Of a stretch of 64,000 bases of DNA, positions 52,979 through 61,461 are shown piece by piece (the first letter of the stretch is position 1; each line of letters opens with the position of its first letter). The position numbers and the translations under genes are program-made. The stretch is from Agromyces mediolanus (GTDB lineage Bacteria; Actinomycetota; Actinomycetes; Actinomycetales; Microbacteriaceae): assembly GCF_014648575.1 (NCBI RefSeq), contig NZ_BMRJ01000002.1:499697-563696 (forward strand), given 5' to 3'. The notes below the pieces were generated by a model that worked only from the letters and a program-made list of their open reading frames with translations, did no database searches and was not told where the DNA came from.

Positions 52979-53407
52979 ATGGCACCGAAGAAGAAGGTCA
53001 CTGGTCTGATCAAGCTTCAGATCAACGCCGGCGCCGCCAACCCCGCCCCGCCGATCGGTCCGGCGCTGGGTCAGCACGGCGTGAACATCATGGAGTTCTG
53101 CAAGGCCTACAACGCGGCCACCGAGTCGCAGCGCGGCAACGTGATCCCCGTCGAGATCACCGTCTACGAGGACCGCAGCTTCACCTTCATCCTGAAGACC
53201 CCGCCCGCCGCGGAGCTCATCAAGAAGGCCGCCGGCGTCGCCAAGGGTTCCGGCGTCCCGCACACCACCAAGGTCGGCAAGATCAGCCCCGACCAGGTCC
53301 GTGCGATCGCCGAGCAGAAGATGTCCGACCTGAACGCGAACGACCTCGACGCCGCGTCGAAGATCATCGCCGGCACCGCCCGGTCGATGGGCATCACGGT
53401 CGAGTAA
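52979..53407 (+). CDS. rplK: 50S ribosomal protein L11
   Basis: A 142-residue L11: [37 protein letters not shown] at the N-terminus and the RNA-binding C-terminal domain ending ARSMGITVE. It binds the GTPase-associated centre of 23S rRNA. It is followed by rplA after a 123-base gap. Confidence 0.98.
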   Translation: MAPKKKVTGLIKLQINAGAANPAPPIGPALGQHGVNIMEFCKAYNAATESQRGNVIPVEITVYEDRSFTFILKTPPAAELIKKAAGVAKGSGVPHTTKVGKISPDQVRAIAEQKMSDLNANDLDAASKIIAGTARSMGITVE

Positions 53408-53442
53408 TCGCCTCGCGGGCTCATTCGCTGAGCCCGTCGGAT

Positions 53443-53460
53443 GGATGCCTCGAGGCATCC
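53443..53460. other. 18-bp perfect palindrome between rplK and rplA
   Basis: GGATGCCTCGAGGCATCC lies 35 bases after the rplK stop. It could fold as a small attenuating hairpin and is another inverted pair of GGATGCC. Confidence 0.5.
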
Positions 53461-53530
53461 GCCTTCAGAACTCTCATTCGTGGCAGCGCCCGCCAGGCGC
53501 GATGACCACATTCTCGCAAGGAGAAGCAAC

Positions 53531-54220
53531 ATGGCACAGAAGTCCAAGGCCTACCGGGCCGCGGCCGAGAAGATCGAGGCCGGCAAGTACTACACCCCGA
53601 GCGAGGCCGTCGCCCTCGCCAAGGAGACCGGCTCGGCGAAGTTCGACTCGACCGTCGAGGTCGCGCTGAAGCTCGGCGTCGACCCCCGCAAGGCCGACCA
53701 GATGGTGCGCGGCACCGTCATCCTCCCGCACGGCACCGGCAAGACCGCCCGCGTCATCGTGTTCGCGACCGGCCCCGCCGCCGAGGCCGCGATCGCGGCC
53801 GGCGCCGACGAGGTCGGCGGCGCCGAGCTCATCGAGAAGGTCGCCGCGGGCTACACCGCCTTCGACTCGGCCGTCTCGACGCCCGAGCTCATGGGCCAGG
53901 TCGGCCGTCTCGGCAAGGTGCTCGGTCCGCGCGGCCTCATGCCGAACCCGAAGACCGGCACCGTGACCCCGAACGTCGGCCAGGCCGTCTCCGACATCAA
54001 GGGCGGCAAGATCGAGTTCCGCGTCGACAAGCACGCCAACGTGCACTTCGTCGTCGGCAAGGCCTCCTTCTCGACCGAGCAGCTCGAGGAGAACGCCAAG
54101 GCTGCGCTCGAAGAGGTCCTGCGCCTCAAGCCGTCGAGCTCGAAGGGCCGCTACATCCAGAAGGGCGCCGTGTCGACCACCTTCGGCCCCGGCATCCCGC
54201 TGGACGTCAACGCCATCTGA
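53531..54220 (+). CDS. rplA: 50S ribosomal protein L1
   Basis: A 229-residue L1 ([20 protein letters not shown] start, [19 protein letters not shown] signature). It binds the L1 stalk of 23S rRNA and, in other bacteria, represses its own operon. ATG 53531 follows AAGGAGAAGCAAC. A strong terminator follows. Confidence 0.98.
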   Translation: MAQKSKAYRAAAEKIEAGKYYTPSEAVALAKETGSAKFDSTVEVALKLGVDPRKADQMVRGTVILPHGTGKTARVIVFATGPAAEAAIAAGADEVGGAELIEKVAAGYTAFDSAVSTPELMGQVGRLGKVLGPRGLMPNPKTGTVTPNVGQAVSDIKGGKIEFRVDKHANVHFVVGKASFSTEQLEENAKAALEEVLRLKPSSSKGRYIQKGAVSTTFGPGIPLDVNAI

Positions 54221-54235
54221 GCCAGCTCAGACCAG

Positions 54236-54269
54236 AGAACGGCCCGCCGGTGATCCGGCGGGCCGTTCT
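54236..54269. terminator. bidirectional terminator after rplA
   Basis: A perfect 15-bp stem (AGAACGGCCCGCCGG and its complement) with the loop TGAT, between rplA and the convergent acylphosphatase gene. Confidence 0.85.
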
Positions 54270-54290
54270 GCGTGTTCCGGCCGCTGCGCC

Positions 54291-54572
54291 TCAGCGCAGG
54301 ATCTGGAAGCGCGCGGCGCCCTCGGCCGGCTCGGCGAGCGGCCGCTCGGCGACCTCGAGGCCGGTCACCCGGGACCCGGGCGGACCGGCCTCGAGCCGGC
54401 GCAGCATCGTCTCGACCGCAGCGTCCTCACCCTCGATCTCGGCCTCGACGCGCCCGTCGGGGAGGTTCCGCACCCAGCCCGCGATGCCGAGCCGATCGGC
54501 GTGCTTGCGGGCGAGGTAGCGGTAGCCGACCCCCTGCACGTGGCCGGAGACGAGGACGTGGCGGCGGATCAT
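54291..54572 (-). CDS. acyP: acylphosphatase
   Basis: A 93-residue acylphosphatase that hydrolyses acyl phosphates. VSGHVQGVGYRYLARKHAD contains the phosphate loop with its Arg, and GWVRNLPDGRVEAEIEG the catalytic Asn. A -10 (TAGCGT) six bases before the ATG suggests a leaderless mRNA. Confidence 0.94.
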   Translation of the reverse strand: MIRRHVLVSGHVQGVGYRYLARKHADRLGIAGWVRNLPDGRVEAEIEGEDAAVETMLRRLEAGPPGSRVTGLEVAERPLAEPAEGAARFQILR

Positions 54573-54578
54573 CCCGCC

Positions 54579-54584
54579 ACGCTA
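54579..54584 (-). promoter_or_regulatory. -10 element TAGCGT, leaderless start
   Basis: On the minus strand TAGCGT ends six bases before the acylphosphatase ATG at 54572. Confidence 0.5.
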
Positions 54585-54625
54585 TCCCACCCTCCGCCCC
54601 GCCCCGCCCCGCCCCCCCGCACCAT

Positions 54626-54693
54626 CGAGGGGGTCGTTTTGCGACATCCGCATGGGTGTCCGACGCAGCATCCGTCGGAATTCGACCCCCTCG
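54626..54693. other. 68-base structured intergenic element
   Basis: CGAGGGGGTCG at 54626 and CGACCCCCTCG at 54683 form an 11-bp closing stem. Inside lie a 7-bp hairpin (TCCGACG/CGTCGGA, 54659-54679) and a 4-bp one (TGCG/CGCA, 54640-54652), giving a three-way junction. It may terminate the APC permease transcript, be a small RNA, or be a short mobile palindrome. Confidence 0.45.
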
Positions 54694-54755
54694 CGGTGGA
54701 GAGCGGTGGAGAGCGGGCGGGAGCGGGCAGGGAGGGAGCTGGTGAGGAGGGCGGG

Positions 54756-56267
54756 CTACCGCCTGACGGGCGTCGCGCCGGTGCGGGTGCGGATCGCCTC
54801 GGCCACGGCGATGGCGTCGCCCTCGGGGGCGCTCGACTTGCGGTCGGGGCGGGCGATGAAGAGGTACGCGAGCCCCGTGACGAGCACGATGCCGAGGCCG
54901 ATCAGCACGACCCAGTCGGCGAACACGTCGCCGGACTCCCCGGGCCGCGCGATGAGCACGATCGCGAAGACGCCGTACGCGAGCGCGAGGATGTTCACGA
55001 CGACGCCCGCGCCGCGGAGCGAGAACGGTCCGGCCGGGCGCCAGCCCTTCGCCCGCTGCCGGAGCGAGGCCAGCACGACCATCTGGAACGCGAGGTAGAT
55101 GCCGAGCACCGCGAAGGAGGTGATCGGCACGAGCAGGTTGCCGTTCAGGAAGATCAGCACGCTGATGATCGCGGGCACCGTGCAGGCGACGATGAGGGCG
55201 TTCGTGGGCACCTTGTTTCGCGGCGAGACCTTGGCGAGCCAGGTGTGCCCGGGGATCATCCCGTCGCGGGCGAAGGAGAACAGCAGCCGGCTCGCCGCCG
55301 CCTGCAGGCTCAGCACGCAGGAGATGAACGCGGTGATCGCGACGAGGAGGAAGATCTTCGCGCCGACGGGGCCGAGGGTGTCGGCCAGGATGCCGGGGAT
55401 CGGGTCCGCGTCCTCGCCGGAGACGATCGCCTCGAGGTTCGGGGCGGCGAGCACGTAGCCGCCGAAGGAGAACAGCGCGGAGACCCCGCCCACGAGGATC
55501 GTCATCATCATCGCCCGGGGGATGCGCTTCGCGGGGTTCGAGACCTCCTCGGCGACGTCGCCGCAGGCCTCGAAGCCGTAGAAGAGGAAGAGCCCGGCGA
55601 GCGCGGCGCCGAGGAAGGCCACCGCGTAGCTGCCGTCGCCCTCGACGCCCATCGTGTCGAAGAAGATGCCGAAGTCGTGCTTGCGCTGGAAGATCAGCAG
55701 GTAGAGGCCGAGGCCGATGACGCCGATGAGTTCGGCGGCGAGGCCGATCTGGGCGACCCGGGCGAGCGTCTTCGTGCCCGAGAAGTTGAACACGAAGGCG
55801 AGCAGCAGCAGGCCGAGCGTGATCGCGAGGTTCACCCCGGGGGTGAGTTCGAGGTCGAAGAGGCTCGCGACGAAGCCGGCGCCGAACTCGGCGACCGCGG
55901 TGATCGTGACGATCATCGCCCAGATGTAGACCCAGGCGGCCATCCACGCGTAGCGCCGGCCCCAGAGCCGACGCGCCCAGGGGTAGATGCCGCCGTGGAT
56001 CGGGTACTGCGAGACGATCTCGCCGAACACGAGCGAGACGAGCAGCTGCCCGCAGCCGACGATCACGATCCACCAGATCGACGGCGGGCCGCCGATCGTG
56101 AGCGCGACGGCGAACAGGGAGTAGACGCCGACGAGCGGCGAGAGGTACGTGAAGCCGAGGGCGAAGTTCGCCCACAGGCTCATCGAGCGGTTGAACGAGT
56201 CGTCGTAGCCGAGCACCTGGAGGTGCTCGGCGTCGTCGAGGTGGGTGACCTCGGGTTCTGCAGGCAT
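54756..56267 (-). CDS. APC family permease
   Basis: A 503-residue amino acid permease with 12 helices (NFALGFTYLSPLVGVYSLFAVAL at helix 1, SGTKTLARVAQIGLAAELIG in the middle). It is the last gene of the minus-strand operon that begins at 60459, after a 138-base gap with its own AT-rich promoter element. The neighbours act on D-amino-acid-like compounds, so it may import a D-amino acid or an aminosugar acid such as D-glucosaminate. Confidence 0.88.
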   Translation of the reverse strand: MPAEPEVTHLDDAEHLQVLGYDDSFNRSMSLWANFALGFTYLSPLVGVYSLFAVALTIGGPPSIWWIVIVGCGQLLVSLVFGEIVSQYPIHGGIYPWARRLWGRRYAWMAAWVYIWAMIVTITAVAEFGAGFVASLFDLELTPGVNLAITLGLLLLAFVFNFSGTKTLARVAQIGLAAELIGVIGLGLYLLIFQRKHDFGIFFDTMGVEGDGSYAVAFLGAALAGLFLFYGFEACGDVAEEVSNPAKRIPRAMMMTILVGGVSALFSFGGYVLAAPNLEAIVSGEDADPIPGILADTLGPVGAKIFLLVAITAFISCVLSLQAAASRLLFSFARDGMIPGHTWLAKVSPRNKVPTNALIVACTVPAIISVLIFLNGNLLVPITSFAVLGIYLAFQMVVLASLRQRAKGWRPAGPFSLRGAGVVVNILALAYGVFAIVLIARPGESGDVFADWVVLIGLGIVLVTGLAYLFIARPDRKSSAPEGDAIAVAEAIRTRTGATPVRR

Positions 56268-56365
56268 GGGGGTCCCTTCGATCGTCGTTGATCTCGCGTC
56301 ACGAGGGCCGGTCGTGAGGGCCGGTCGCGCGGGTCGAGCGCCAGCATAGCCATACCTCCGGCGGT

Positions 56366-56387
56366 AAAGCTATAGAACCGGATGATT
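56366..56387 (-). promoter_or_regulatory. 22-bp AT-rich element, copy 1
   Basis: Read on the plus strand it begins AAAGCTATAG and ends CGGATGATT. It is 19/22 identical to 63970-63991, before the aldehyde dehydrogenase, in the same orientation to the gene. On the minus strand CTATAGCT can serve as the -10. It is a probable promoter-operator shared by the two genes. Confidence 0.6.
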
Positions 56388-56405
56388 CGAAGGGGCCCCG
56401 CTCGA

Positions 56406-56789
56406 TCAGCCCTGCGGCACGGCCGCCACGACGTCGATCTCGACGAGGATGTTCGCGAGACGCGAGCCGACCGTGGTGCGCACCGGGTACGGCTCCTGGA
56501 AGAACTCGGCGTAGGCCTCGTTGTACTCCGCGAAGTCGGCGAGGTCCTCGAGGTGCGCGGTCACCTTCACGACGTCGTCGAAGCCCAGGCCGTACTCGGC
56601 GAGCACGGCGCCGATGTTCCGCAGCACCTGGCGGGTCTGCTCCTGCACCCCGCCCTCGACGACGAGGCCCGTCGCCGGGTCCTGGGGGCCGAAGCCGGCG
56701 GTGTAGAGGAAGCCGTTCGCGACGACGCCGTGGCTGTACGGCCCGGCGGGCTTCGGCGCGTTCGAGAGGGTGACGGCGGTCTTCGGCAT
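56406..56789 (-). CDS. RidA family enamine/imine deaminase
   Basis: A 127-residue RidA protein of normal length, with GPYSHGVVANGFLYTAGFG and R103-type residues near the C-terminus (EPYPVRTTVGS). It hydrolyses enamine or imine intermediates released by PLP enzymes. In this operon it would act on the product of the fold-III PLP enzyme at 59185. GCAGGAGCACCCC precedes the ATG. Confidence 0.9.
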   Translation of the reverse strand: MPKTAVTLSNAPKPAGPYSHGVVANGFLYTAGFGPQDPATGLVVEGGVQEQTRQVLRNIGAVLAEYGLGFDDVVKVTAHLEDLADFAEYNEAYAEFFQEPYPVRTTVGSRLANILVEIDVVAAVPQG

Positions 56790-56832
56790 GGGGTGCTCCT
56801 GATTCGGTTGGGTGGATGGACGGACGGGGGTC

Positions 56833-57564
56833 TCAGCCGAGCTCGGCGGCGATCGCCGCCGCCGTGGCCCGGAGGGCGGGGAGGTGCTGTTTCAGCGCGT
56901 CGAGGTCGGCGACCATGCGGATGGCGGTGACGGACACGGCGCCGACGACGCCCATGCTCGACACCACCGGCACGGCGAGGCAATTGACGAAGGGCTCGAA
57001 CTCGCGGTCGTCGGCGGCGTAGCCGGCGGCGGACACCCGGTCGAGCTCGGCGTCGAAGCGGGCGCGGCTCGTGATCGTGCGCTCGGTGAACGGCGCCCAG
57101 TCGACGTCGGCGAGCACGGCGTCCCGCTCGGTCTCGGGCAGCTCGGCGAGGATGGCCTTGCCGACGCCCGAGCAGTAGGGGATCACGGCTTTGCCGATCC
57201 GGGAGTACATGCGCACGCCCGAGGCATCCTCGACCTTGTCGACGTAGACGATCGAGCCGTCGAGGAGCGCCGCGAGGTGCACCGTGTTGCCCGTGCGCCG
57301 ATGCAGTCGGCGCACGTGCTCGGCACCCGCCTCGCGCAGGTCGAGGGACTCCAGAGCCTCCCGGGAGAGCGCGGCGAGCCGCGGCCCGAGCGCGTAGCGG
57401 CCGGAGCTGCGGCGGCGCACCCAGCCGACCTGCTCGAGCGACTGCAGCTCGCGGAACATGGTCGAGCGATGCAGCCCGAAGGCCTCGGCGAGCTCGGCGA
57501 CGGTGCGCGGCGACGCGGCGACGGCGTCGATGATGCGGGCGGCCCGCTCCACGCTCTGCGACAT
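56833..57564 (-). CDS. IclR family transcriptional regulator
   Basis: A 243-residue regulator: helix-turn-helix at residues 1-60 (RAARIIDAVAASPRTVAELAEAFGLHRSTMFRELQSLEQ) and an IclR effector domain after it (GNTVHLAALLDGSIVYVDKV, VIPYCSGVGKAILAELPE). Its ATG overlaps the D-aminoacylase stop (TGATG), so it is part of the operon it probably controls; the 22-bp element is a candidate site. Confidence 0.92.
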   Translation of the reverse strand: MSQSVERAARIIDAVAASPRTVAELAEAFGLHRSTMFRELQSLEQVGWVRRRSSGRYALGPRLAALSREALESLDLREAGAEHVRRLHRRTGNTVHLAALLDGSIVYVDKVEDASGVRMYSRIGKAVIPYCSGVGKAILAELPETERDAVLADVDWAPFTERTITSRARFDAELDRVSAAGYAADDREFEPFVNCLAVPVVSSMGVVGAVSVTAIRMVADLDALKQHLPALRATAAAIAAELG

Positions 57565-59171
57565 CAGCGGCTCCCTTCTGCGGCGGCGGGCGAGCCGGCG
57601 CGGCGCAGGCCCCGGCCGGGCGTCGCGCCGCTGAGCCGGCCGCCCGCGAGCACCGGGACGCCCGCGACGAGCACGTCCTCGATCCCCTCGGCGAGCCCGA
57701 GCGGCGCGGCGTACGTGGCGGTGTCGCGCACCGTCGCGGGGTCGAGCAGCACGAGATCGGCGACCGCGCCGGCCTCGACGCGGCCGCGCCGGCCGAGGCC
57801 GAAGCGCTCCACCGCCCGCGTCGAGGCGAAGGCGACGAGGCCGGACCAGTCGAGCACGCCGTGCTCGAGCACGAGCTCGCGGGGATAGCGGGCGAAGCTG
57901 CCGCGCGCTCGCGGGTGCGGATGCCGGCCCACGAAGATGCCGTCGGAGCCGCCCATGGCCTGCGGGTGGCCGAGGATGCCGGCGAGCTCCGCCGCGGTCC
58001 GCTCGCGCTGCACGGCCATCACGACGTTGACCTCGAGGCGGCTGGCGACCAGGGCGTCGAGGGCGAACTCGGCCGGGCTCCGGCCGGCGCGCGCGGCTGC
58101 CTCGGCGAGCGTCAGCCCGTGCGCCCAGTCGAGATCGGGCGCCGCGAGGTGGCCGAACACGAGCATCTCCGGCCAGGCCGGGCCGAGGCTCGGGTAGTCG
58201 GCGATGCCGGGGAACCAGTCGCGCAGCAGCTCCGCGCGCACCCGCTCGTCGGCGAGCAGCCCGACGAGCTCCTCGGCGGGCCGCACGCCGAGCTCCGGCG
58301 GCAGCAGCGGCATGGCGAGCAGGGAGCAGCCGCGCCCGTACGGGTAGGCGTCGAAGCTCGCGTCGAGGCCGGCCTCGGCGAGCTCGGCCATGAGCCCGTG
58401 CACGATCGCCGGTTCGGCGTGGAAGTGCGAGACGTGCACCGGTGCCCCGGCCCGGCGGCCGATCTCGGCGAGTTCGGCGATCCCGGCCGCGGAGTTCGCC
58501 TCGTAGCCGCCGCGGAGGTGCGAGACGTAGACGCCCCCGCGTTCGCCGAGGGCCGCGGCGAGCCCGGCGAGCTCGTCGACGTCGGCGAAGATCCCGGGCA
58601 CGTAGTCGAGGCCGCTGGAGAGCCCGAGCGCGCCCTCGTCGAGCCCGCCCTCGACGAGGGCCCGCATCGCGGCGAGCTCCTCGGCGGTCGCCGGCGCGCT
58701 GGACCGGCCGAGCACCTCGTGGCGCACGGTGCCGGCCGGCACGAGCACGCCGACGTTCAGCGGGGTGCGGCCGTCGTAGCCCGCGAGCAGCCCCGCGACG
58801 CCGCCGCCCGCGTCGCCCGGGTGCCGACCGTTGATGGCGGCGAAGTACTCGCTGCCGTACCGCCCGTCGCCCGGAGCGAAGCCGACGCCGTCCTGCCCGC
58901 CGATGACGCTCGTGACGCCCTGGCGGAGCAGGGCGAGCTGCACCTCGGGGTCGAAGACGCGGGCGTCGGCGTGCGAGTGCGCGTCGACGAAGCCGGGCAG
59001 CACGAGCCGGCCCTCGCCCGCGATGGTGCGCTCGGCCGATCGCGGCCCGGAGGCCTCGCGGTCGCTGCGGGGTCGGACCGCGGCGATGCGCTCGCCGTCG
59101 ACGACGAGGTCGACGGGTTCGGCCGCGGGGTCGAGCCGGACGTCGCGGAGGACGGTTCGGGAGTCGCTCAT
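57564..59171 (-). CDS. D-aminoacylase-like amidohydrolase
   Basis: A 535-residue member of the N-acyl-D-amino-acid deacylase family. VDAHSHADARVF gives the metal pair His65 and His67, and MGGSDGIFVGRHPHPRARGSF is the family C-terminal block. The usual NCG motif with the zinc Cys is replaced: the aligned GGQDGVGFAPG has Asp94. It should remove an acyl group from a D-amino acid or, given the KDG pathway genes next door, from N-acetyl-D-glucosaminate. It lies 13 bases after the PLP enzyme gene. Confidence 0.85.
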   Translation of the reverse strand: MSDSRTVLRDVRLDPAAEPVDLVVDGERIAAVRPRSDREASGPRSAERTIAGEGRLVLPGFVDAHSHADARVFDPEVQLALLRQGVTSVIGGQDGVGFAPGDGRYGSEYFAAINGRHPGDAGGGVAGLLAGYDGRTPLNVGVLVPAGTVRHEVLGRSSAPATAEELAAMRALVEGGLDEGALGLSSGLDYVPGIFADVDELAGLAAALGERGGVYVSHLRGGYEANSAAGIAELAEIGRRAGAPVHVSHFHAEPAIVHGLMAELAEAGLDASFDAYPYGRGCSLLAMPLLPPELGVRPAEELVGLLADERVRAELLRDWFPGIADYPSLGPAWPEMLVFGHLAAPDLDWAHGLTLAEAAARAGRSPAEFALDALVASRLEVNVVMAVQRERTAAELAGILGHPQAMGGSDGIFVGRHPHPRARGSFARYPRELVLEHGVLDWSGLVAFASTRAVERFGLGRRGRVEAGAVADLVLLDPATVRDTATYAAPLGLAEGIEDVLVAGVPVLAGGRLSGATPGRGLRRAGSPAAAEGSR

Positions 59172-59184
59172 GCCGGCCGCCCGC

Positions 59185-60459
59185 TCAGAAGAAGGTCCGG
59201 ACGAGCTCGACCACGCGGGTGCTGCCCGCGTGCTCGACGACGGGCAGCCAGCGGCGCTTGTCGAACGCCGTGCAGGGGTGCGAGAGACCGAGCGCGACGA
59301 CCTCGCCGACGCGCACGGGCAGCGCCTCGCCGCGGAGGAAGGCGTGCTGGTCGTTCACCGCCGAGATCTCGGCGCCGGGCAGCGGGCGGGTCGCGGCGTC
59401 GCCGAGCTCGGCGGAGACGGCGAGCGGGCGCGGCAGGCCCTCGTCGAAGGGGAAGTCGCGTCGGCCGCCGTCGAGCAGGGCGAGACCGGGCTCGGGGTGC
59501 GAGACGACGCGCGCGTAGCCGCGCATCGCGGGCACGAGCTCCGCGTCGAGCGGCGAGATGCCGTGGTAGAAGCCGTCGTCGTGCACGAGCGAGGCGCCCG
59601 AGCGGAGGATCCAGCGCCCGGGCCGGGCCGACGCCGTCGCCGCGGCGATCGCGGGGGCGAAGACCTCGGCGACGAGGTCGGGGTAGGCGCTGCCGCCCGC
59701 CGTGACGATGAGCGGCGCCGCATCGTCGACGAGGTCGGCGAGCCCGTCGCGCAGTTCGAGCATCGCCGCGAGGTAGTCGCGCACGGCGTCGAGCCCGGCA
59801 GCGCTGCGGTCGTGGGCGAGCGCGCCCTCGTAGCCGGCGACCCCGGCCAGGCGCAGCACGGGGGAGGCGGCCACGCGGCGCGCGAGCGCGAGGGCGTCGG
59901 CGAGCGAGCGGGCGCCCGTGCGGCCCCCGGCGCCGCCGAGCTCGACGAGCACCTCGATCGGGCGGGGGAGCGGTGGCAGCGTGGCCAGCCCGCGTTCCAT
60001 CGCCTCGACGGTCTCGATGGAGTCGACCCAGCAGTGGAAGCGGAAGCCGGGGTCGGCGAGCTCGCCCGCGAGCCAGGCCAGGGCTGCCGGGGCGACGAGC
60101 GCGTTCGCGAGCATGAGCCGGTCGGCGCCGAAGGCGCGCGCGGTGCGGAGTTGGCCGGGGGTGGCCAGGGTGAGCCCGCTCGCGCCGTGGTCGAGCTGCA
60201 GCGCCCAGAGCTGCGGGGCCATCGTGGTCTTGCCGTGCGGCATGAGCTCGAGCCCGGCCTCGCTCGTCCAGCGCTGCACGGTGGTGGCGTTGTGCTCGAG
60301 GGCCGCCCGGTCGAGCACCGTGAGGGGGGTCCAGAACTCGTCGAGCGTCGGCTCGGTGGCGAGGAACGCCCGGGCGGTGAGCCCGGCCGCGCGGGCCGGC
60401 AGCCCGGTGTCGGCGGGTGTCAGCAGCTCGTCGTGCAGTCGGTCGAGCGCGAGCGTCAT
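59185..60459 (-). CDS. fold-III PLP enzyme, D-threonine aldolase/D-serine dehydratase-like
   Basis: A 424-residue alanine-racemase-fold PLP enzyme. LMPHGKTTMAPQ carries the Schiff-base Lys77, and SHPCTAFDK holds His394 and Cys396, the metal pair of the DSD1/D-threonine aldolase branch. It should eliminate or cleave a D-configured beta-hydroxy amino acid; D-serine, D-threonine and D-glucosaminate all fit. CGAGGAGACGC precedes the ATG. It is the first gene of the operon and diverges from the KDG kinase gene, which favours D-glucosaminate. Confidence 0.85.
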   Translation of the reverse strand: MTLALDRLHDELLTPADTGLPARAAGLTARAFLATEPTLDEFWTPLTVLDRAALEHNATTVQRWTSEAGLELMPHGKTTMAPQLWALQLDHGASGLTLATPGQLRTARAFGADRLMLANALVAPAALAWLAGELADPGFRFHCWVDSIETVEAMERGLATLPPLPRPIEVLVELGGAGGRTGARSLADALALARRVAASPVLRLAGVAGYEGALAHDRSAAGLDAVRDYLAAMLELRDGLADLVDDAAPLIVTAGGSAYPDLVAEVFAPAIAAATASARPGRWILRSGASLVHDDGFYHGISPLDAELVPAMRGYARVVSHPEPGLALLDGGRRDFPFDEGLPRPLAVSAELGDAATRPLPGAEISAVNDQHAFLRGEALPVRVGEVVALGLSHPCTAFDKRRWLPVVEHAGSTRVVELVRTFF

Positions 60460-60542
60460 GCGTCTCCTCGCAGTGCGGCGTGATCGGTCGTGCGGCGGTG
60501 TGCAAATACTGCAACGCGCTTGCGCGGCAACTGCACAGCAGT

Positions 60543-60548
60543 CAGCAT
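60543..60548 (+). promoter_or_regulatory. -10 element CAGCAT of the sugar kinase gene
   Basis: CAGCAT ends seven bases before the GTG at 60556. The 96-base divergent gap also holds TGCAAATACTGCA and two GCAAC direct repeats that may bind the IclR protein. Confidence 0.5.
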
Positions 60549-60555
60549 AGGGGCC

Positions 60556-61461
60556 GTGCCGCCCTTCCCTGAAGTCCTGACCGTCGGCGAGACGATGGCG
60601 CTCGTCGTGCCCGCCCGCGCCGAGCCGCTCGAGTCCGCCGTCGACTTCCGCGTCGAGCCGGGCGGGGCGGAGTCGAACGTCGCGGCGCATCTCGCCGCGC
60701 TCGGGCGCCGGGCGGCCTGGGCCGGCGCCGTCGGCGACGACCCCCTCGGCCGTCGACTGCTCGCCCAGCTCGACGCGCTCGGCGTGGACACGAGCTGGGC
60801 CGGCCGCGACCCCGGGTCGCCGACGGGCGTCTACTTCAAGAACCCCGGCGACGGGGTGCACTACTACCGGACCGGCTCCGCGGCATCCAGGCTCGGCGCG
60901 GACACCGTGGCCGGACTGCCCGTGGCCGGCGCGCGCCTCCTGCACCTGAGCGGCATCACCCCAGCGCTCTCGGCGAGCTGCGAGGAGCTCGTCGACGCGC
61001 TCTTCGCCGCCGCCGACGCGGCGGAGGTGCCGGTGAGCTTCGACGTGAACCACCGGCCGGCGCTGTGGCCGTCGCGGGCGGCCGCGGCCGAACGGCTGCT
61101 CGGGCTCGCCCGCCGCGCCCGCGTCGTCTTCGTCGGCCTCGACGAGGCCGAGGGGCTCTGGGGCACGAGCACCGCCGAATCGGTGCGCGAGCTGCTGCCG
61201 GAGCCGGCGCAGCTGATCGTGAAGGACGGCGCGGTCGGCGCGACGGAGTACTCCCACAGCGCGCCCGCCGCCCACGTGCCGGCGACGCCGACGACGGCCG
61301 TCGAGGTGGTGGGCGCGGGCGACGCGTTCGCCGCGGGCTGGATCGCCGCCTGGCTCGACGGCGCGGACGCCGAGGCGCGGCTCGCCGCCGGCCACGCGCG
61401 CGCCGTGCTGACCATCGCGGGCACGAGCGACGTGCCCCGCGAGGAGGAGAACGACGGATGA
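60556..61461 (+). CDS. kdgK: 2-keto-3-deoxygluconate kinase (PfkB family)
   Basis: A 301-residue PfkB-family kinase that phosphorylates KDG to KDPG. VEPGGAESNVAAHLAALG and the C-terminal VVGAGDAFAAGW with the catalytic Asp256 are the family signatures. The KDG assignment rests on coupling to KDPG aldolase (ATGA overlap at 61458). GTG 60556 has a leaderless -10. Confidence 0.87.
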   Translation: MPPFPEVLTVGETMALVVPARAEPLESAVDFRVEPGGAESNVAAHLAALGRRAAWAGAVGDDPLGRRLLAQLDALGVDTSWAGRDPGSPTGVYFKNPGDGVHYYRTGSAASRLGADTVAGLPVAGARLLHLSGITPALSASCEELVDALFAAADAAEVPVSFDVNHRPALWPSRAAAAERLLGLARRARVVFVGLDEAEGLWGTSTAESVRELLPEPAQLIVKDGAVGATEYSHSAPAAHVPATPTTAVEVVGAGDAFAAGWIAAWLDGADAEARLAAGHARAVLTIAGTSDVPREEENDG

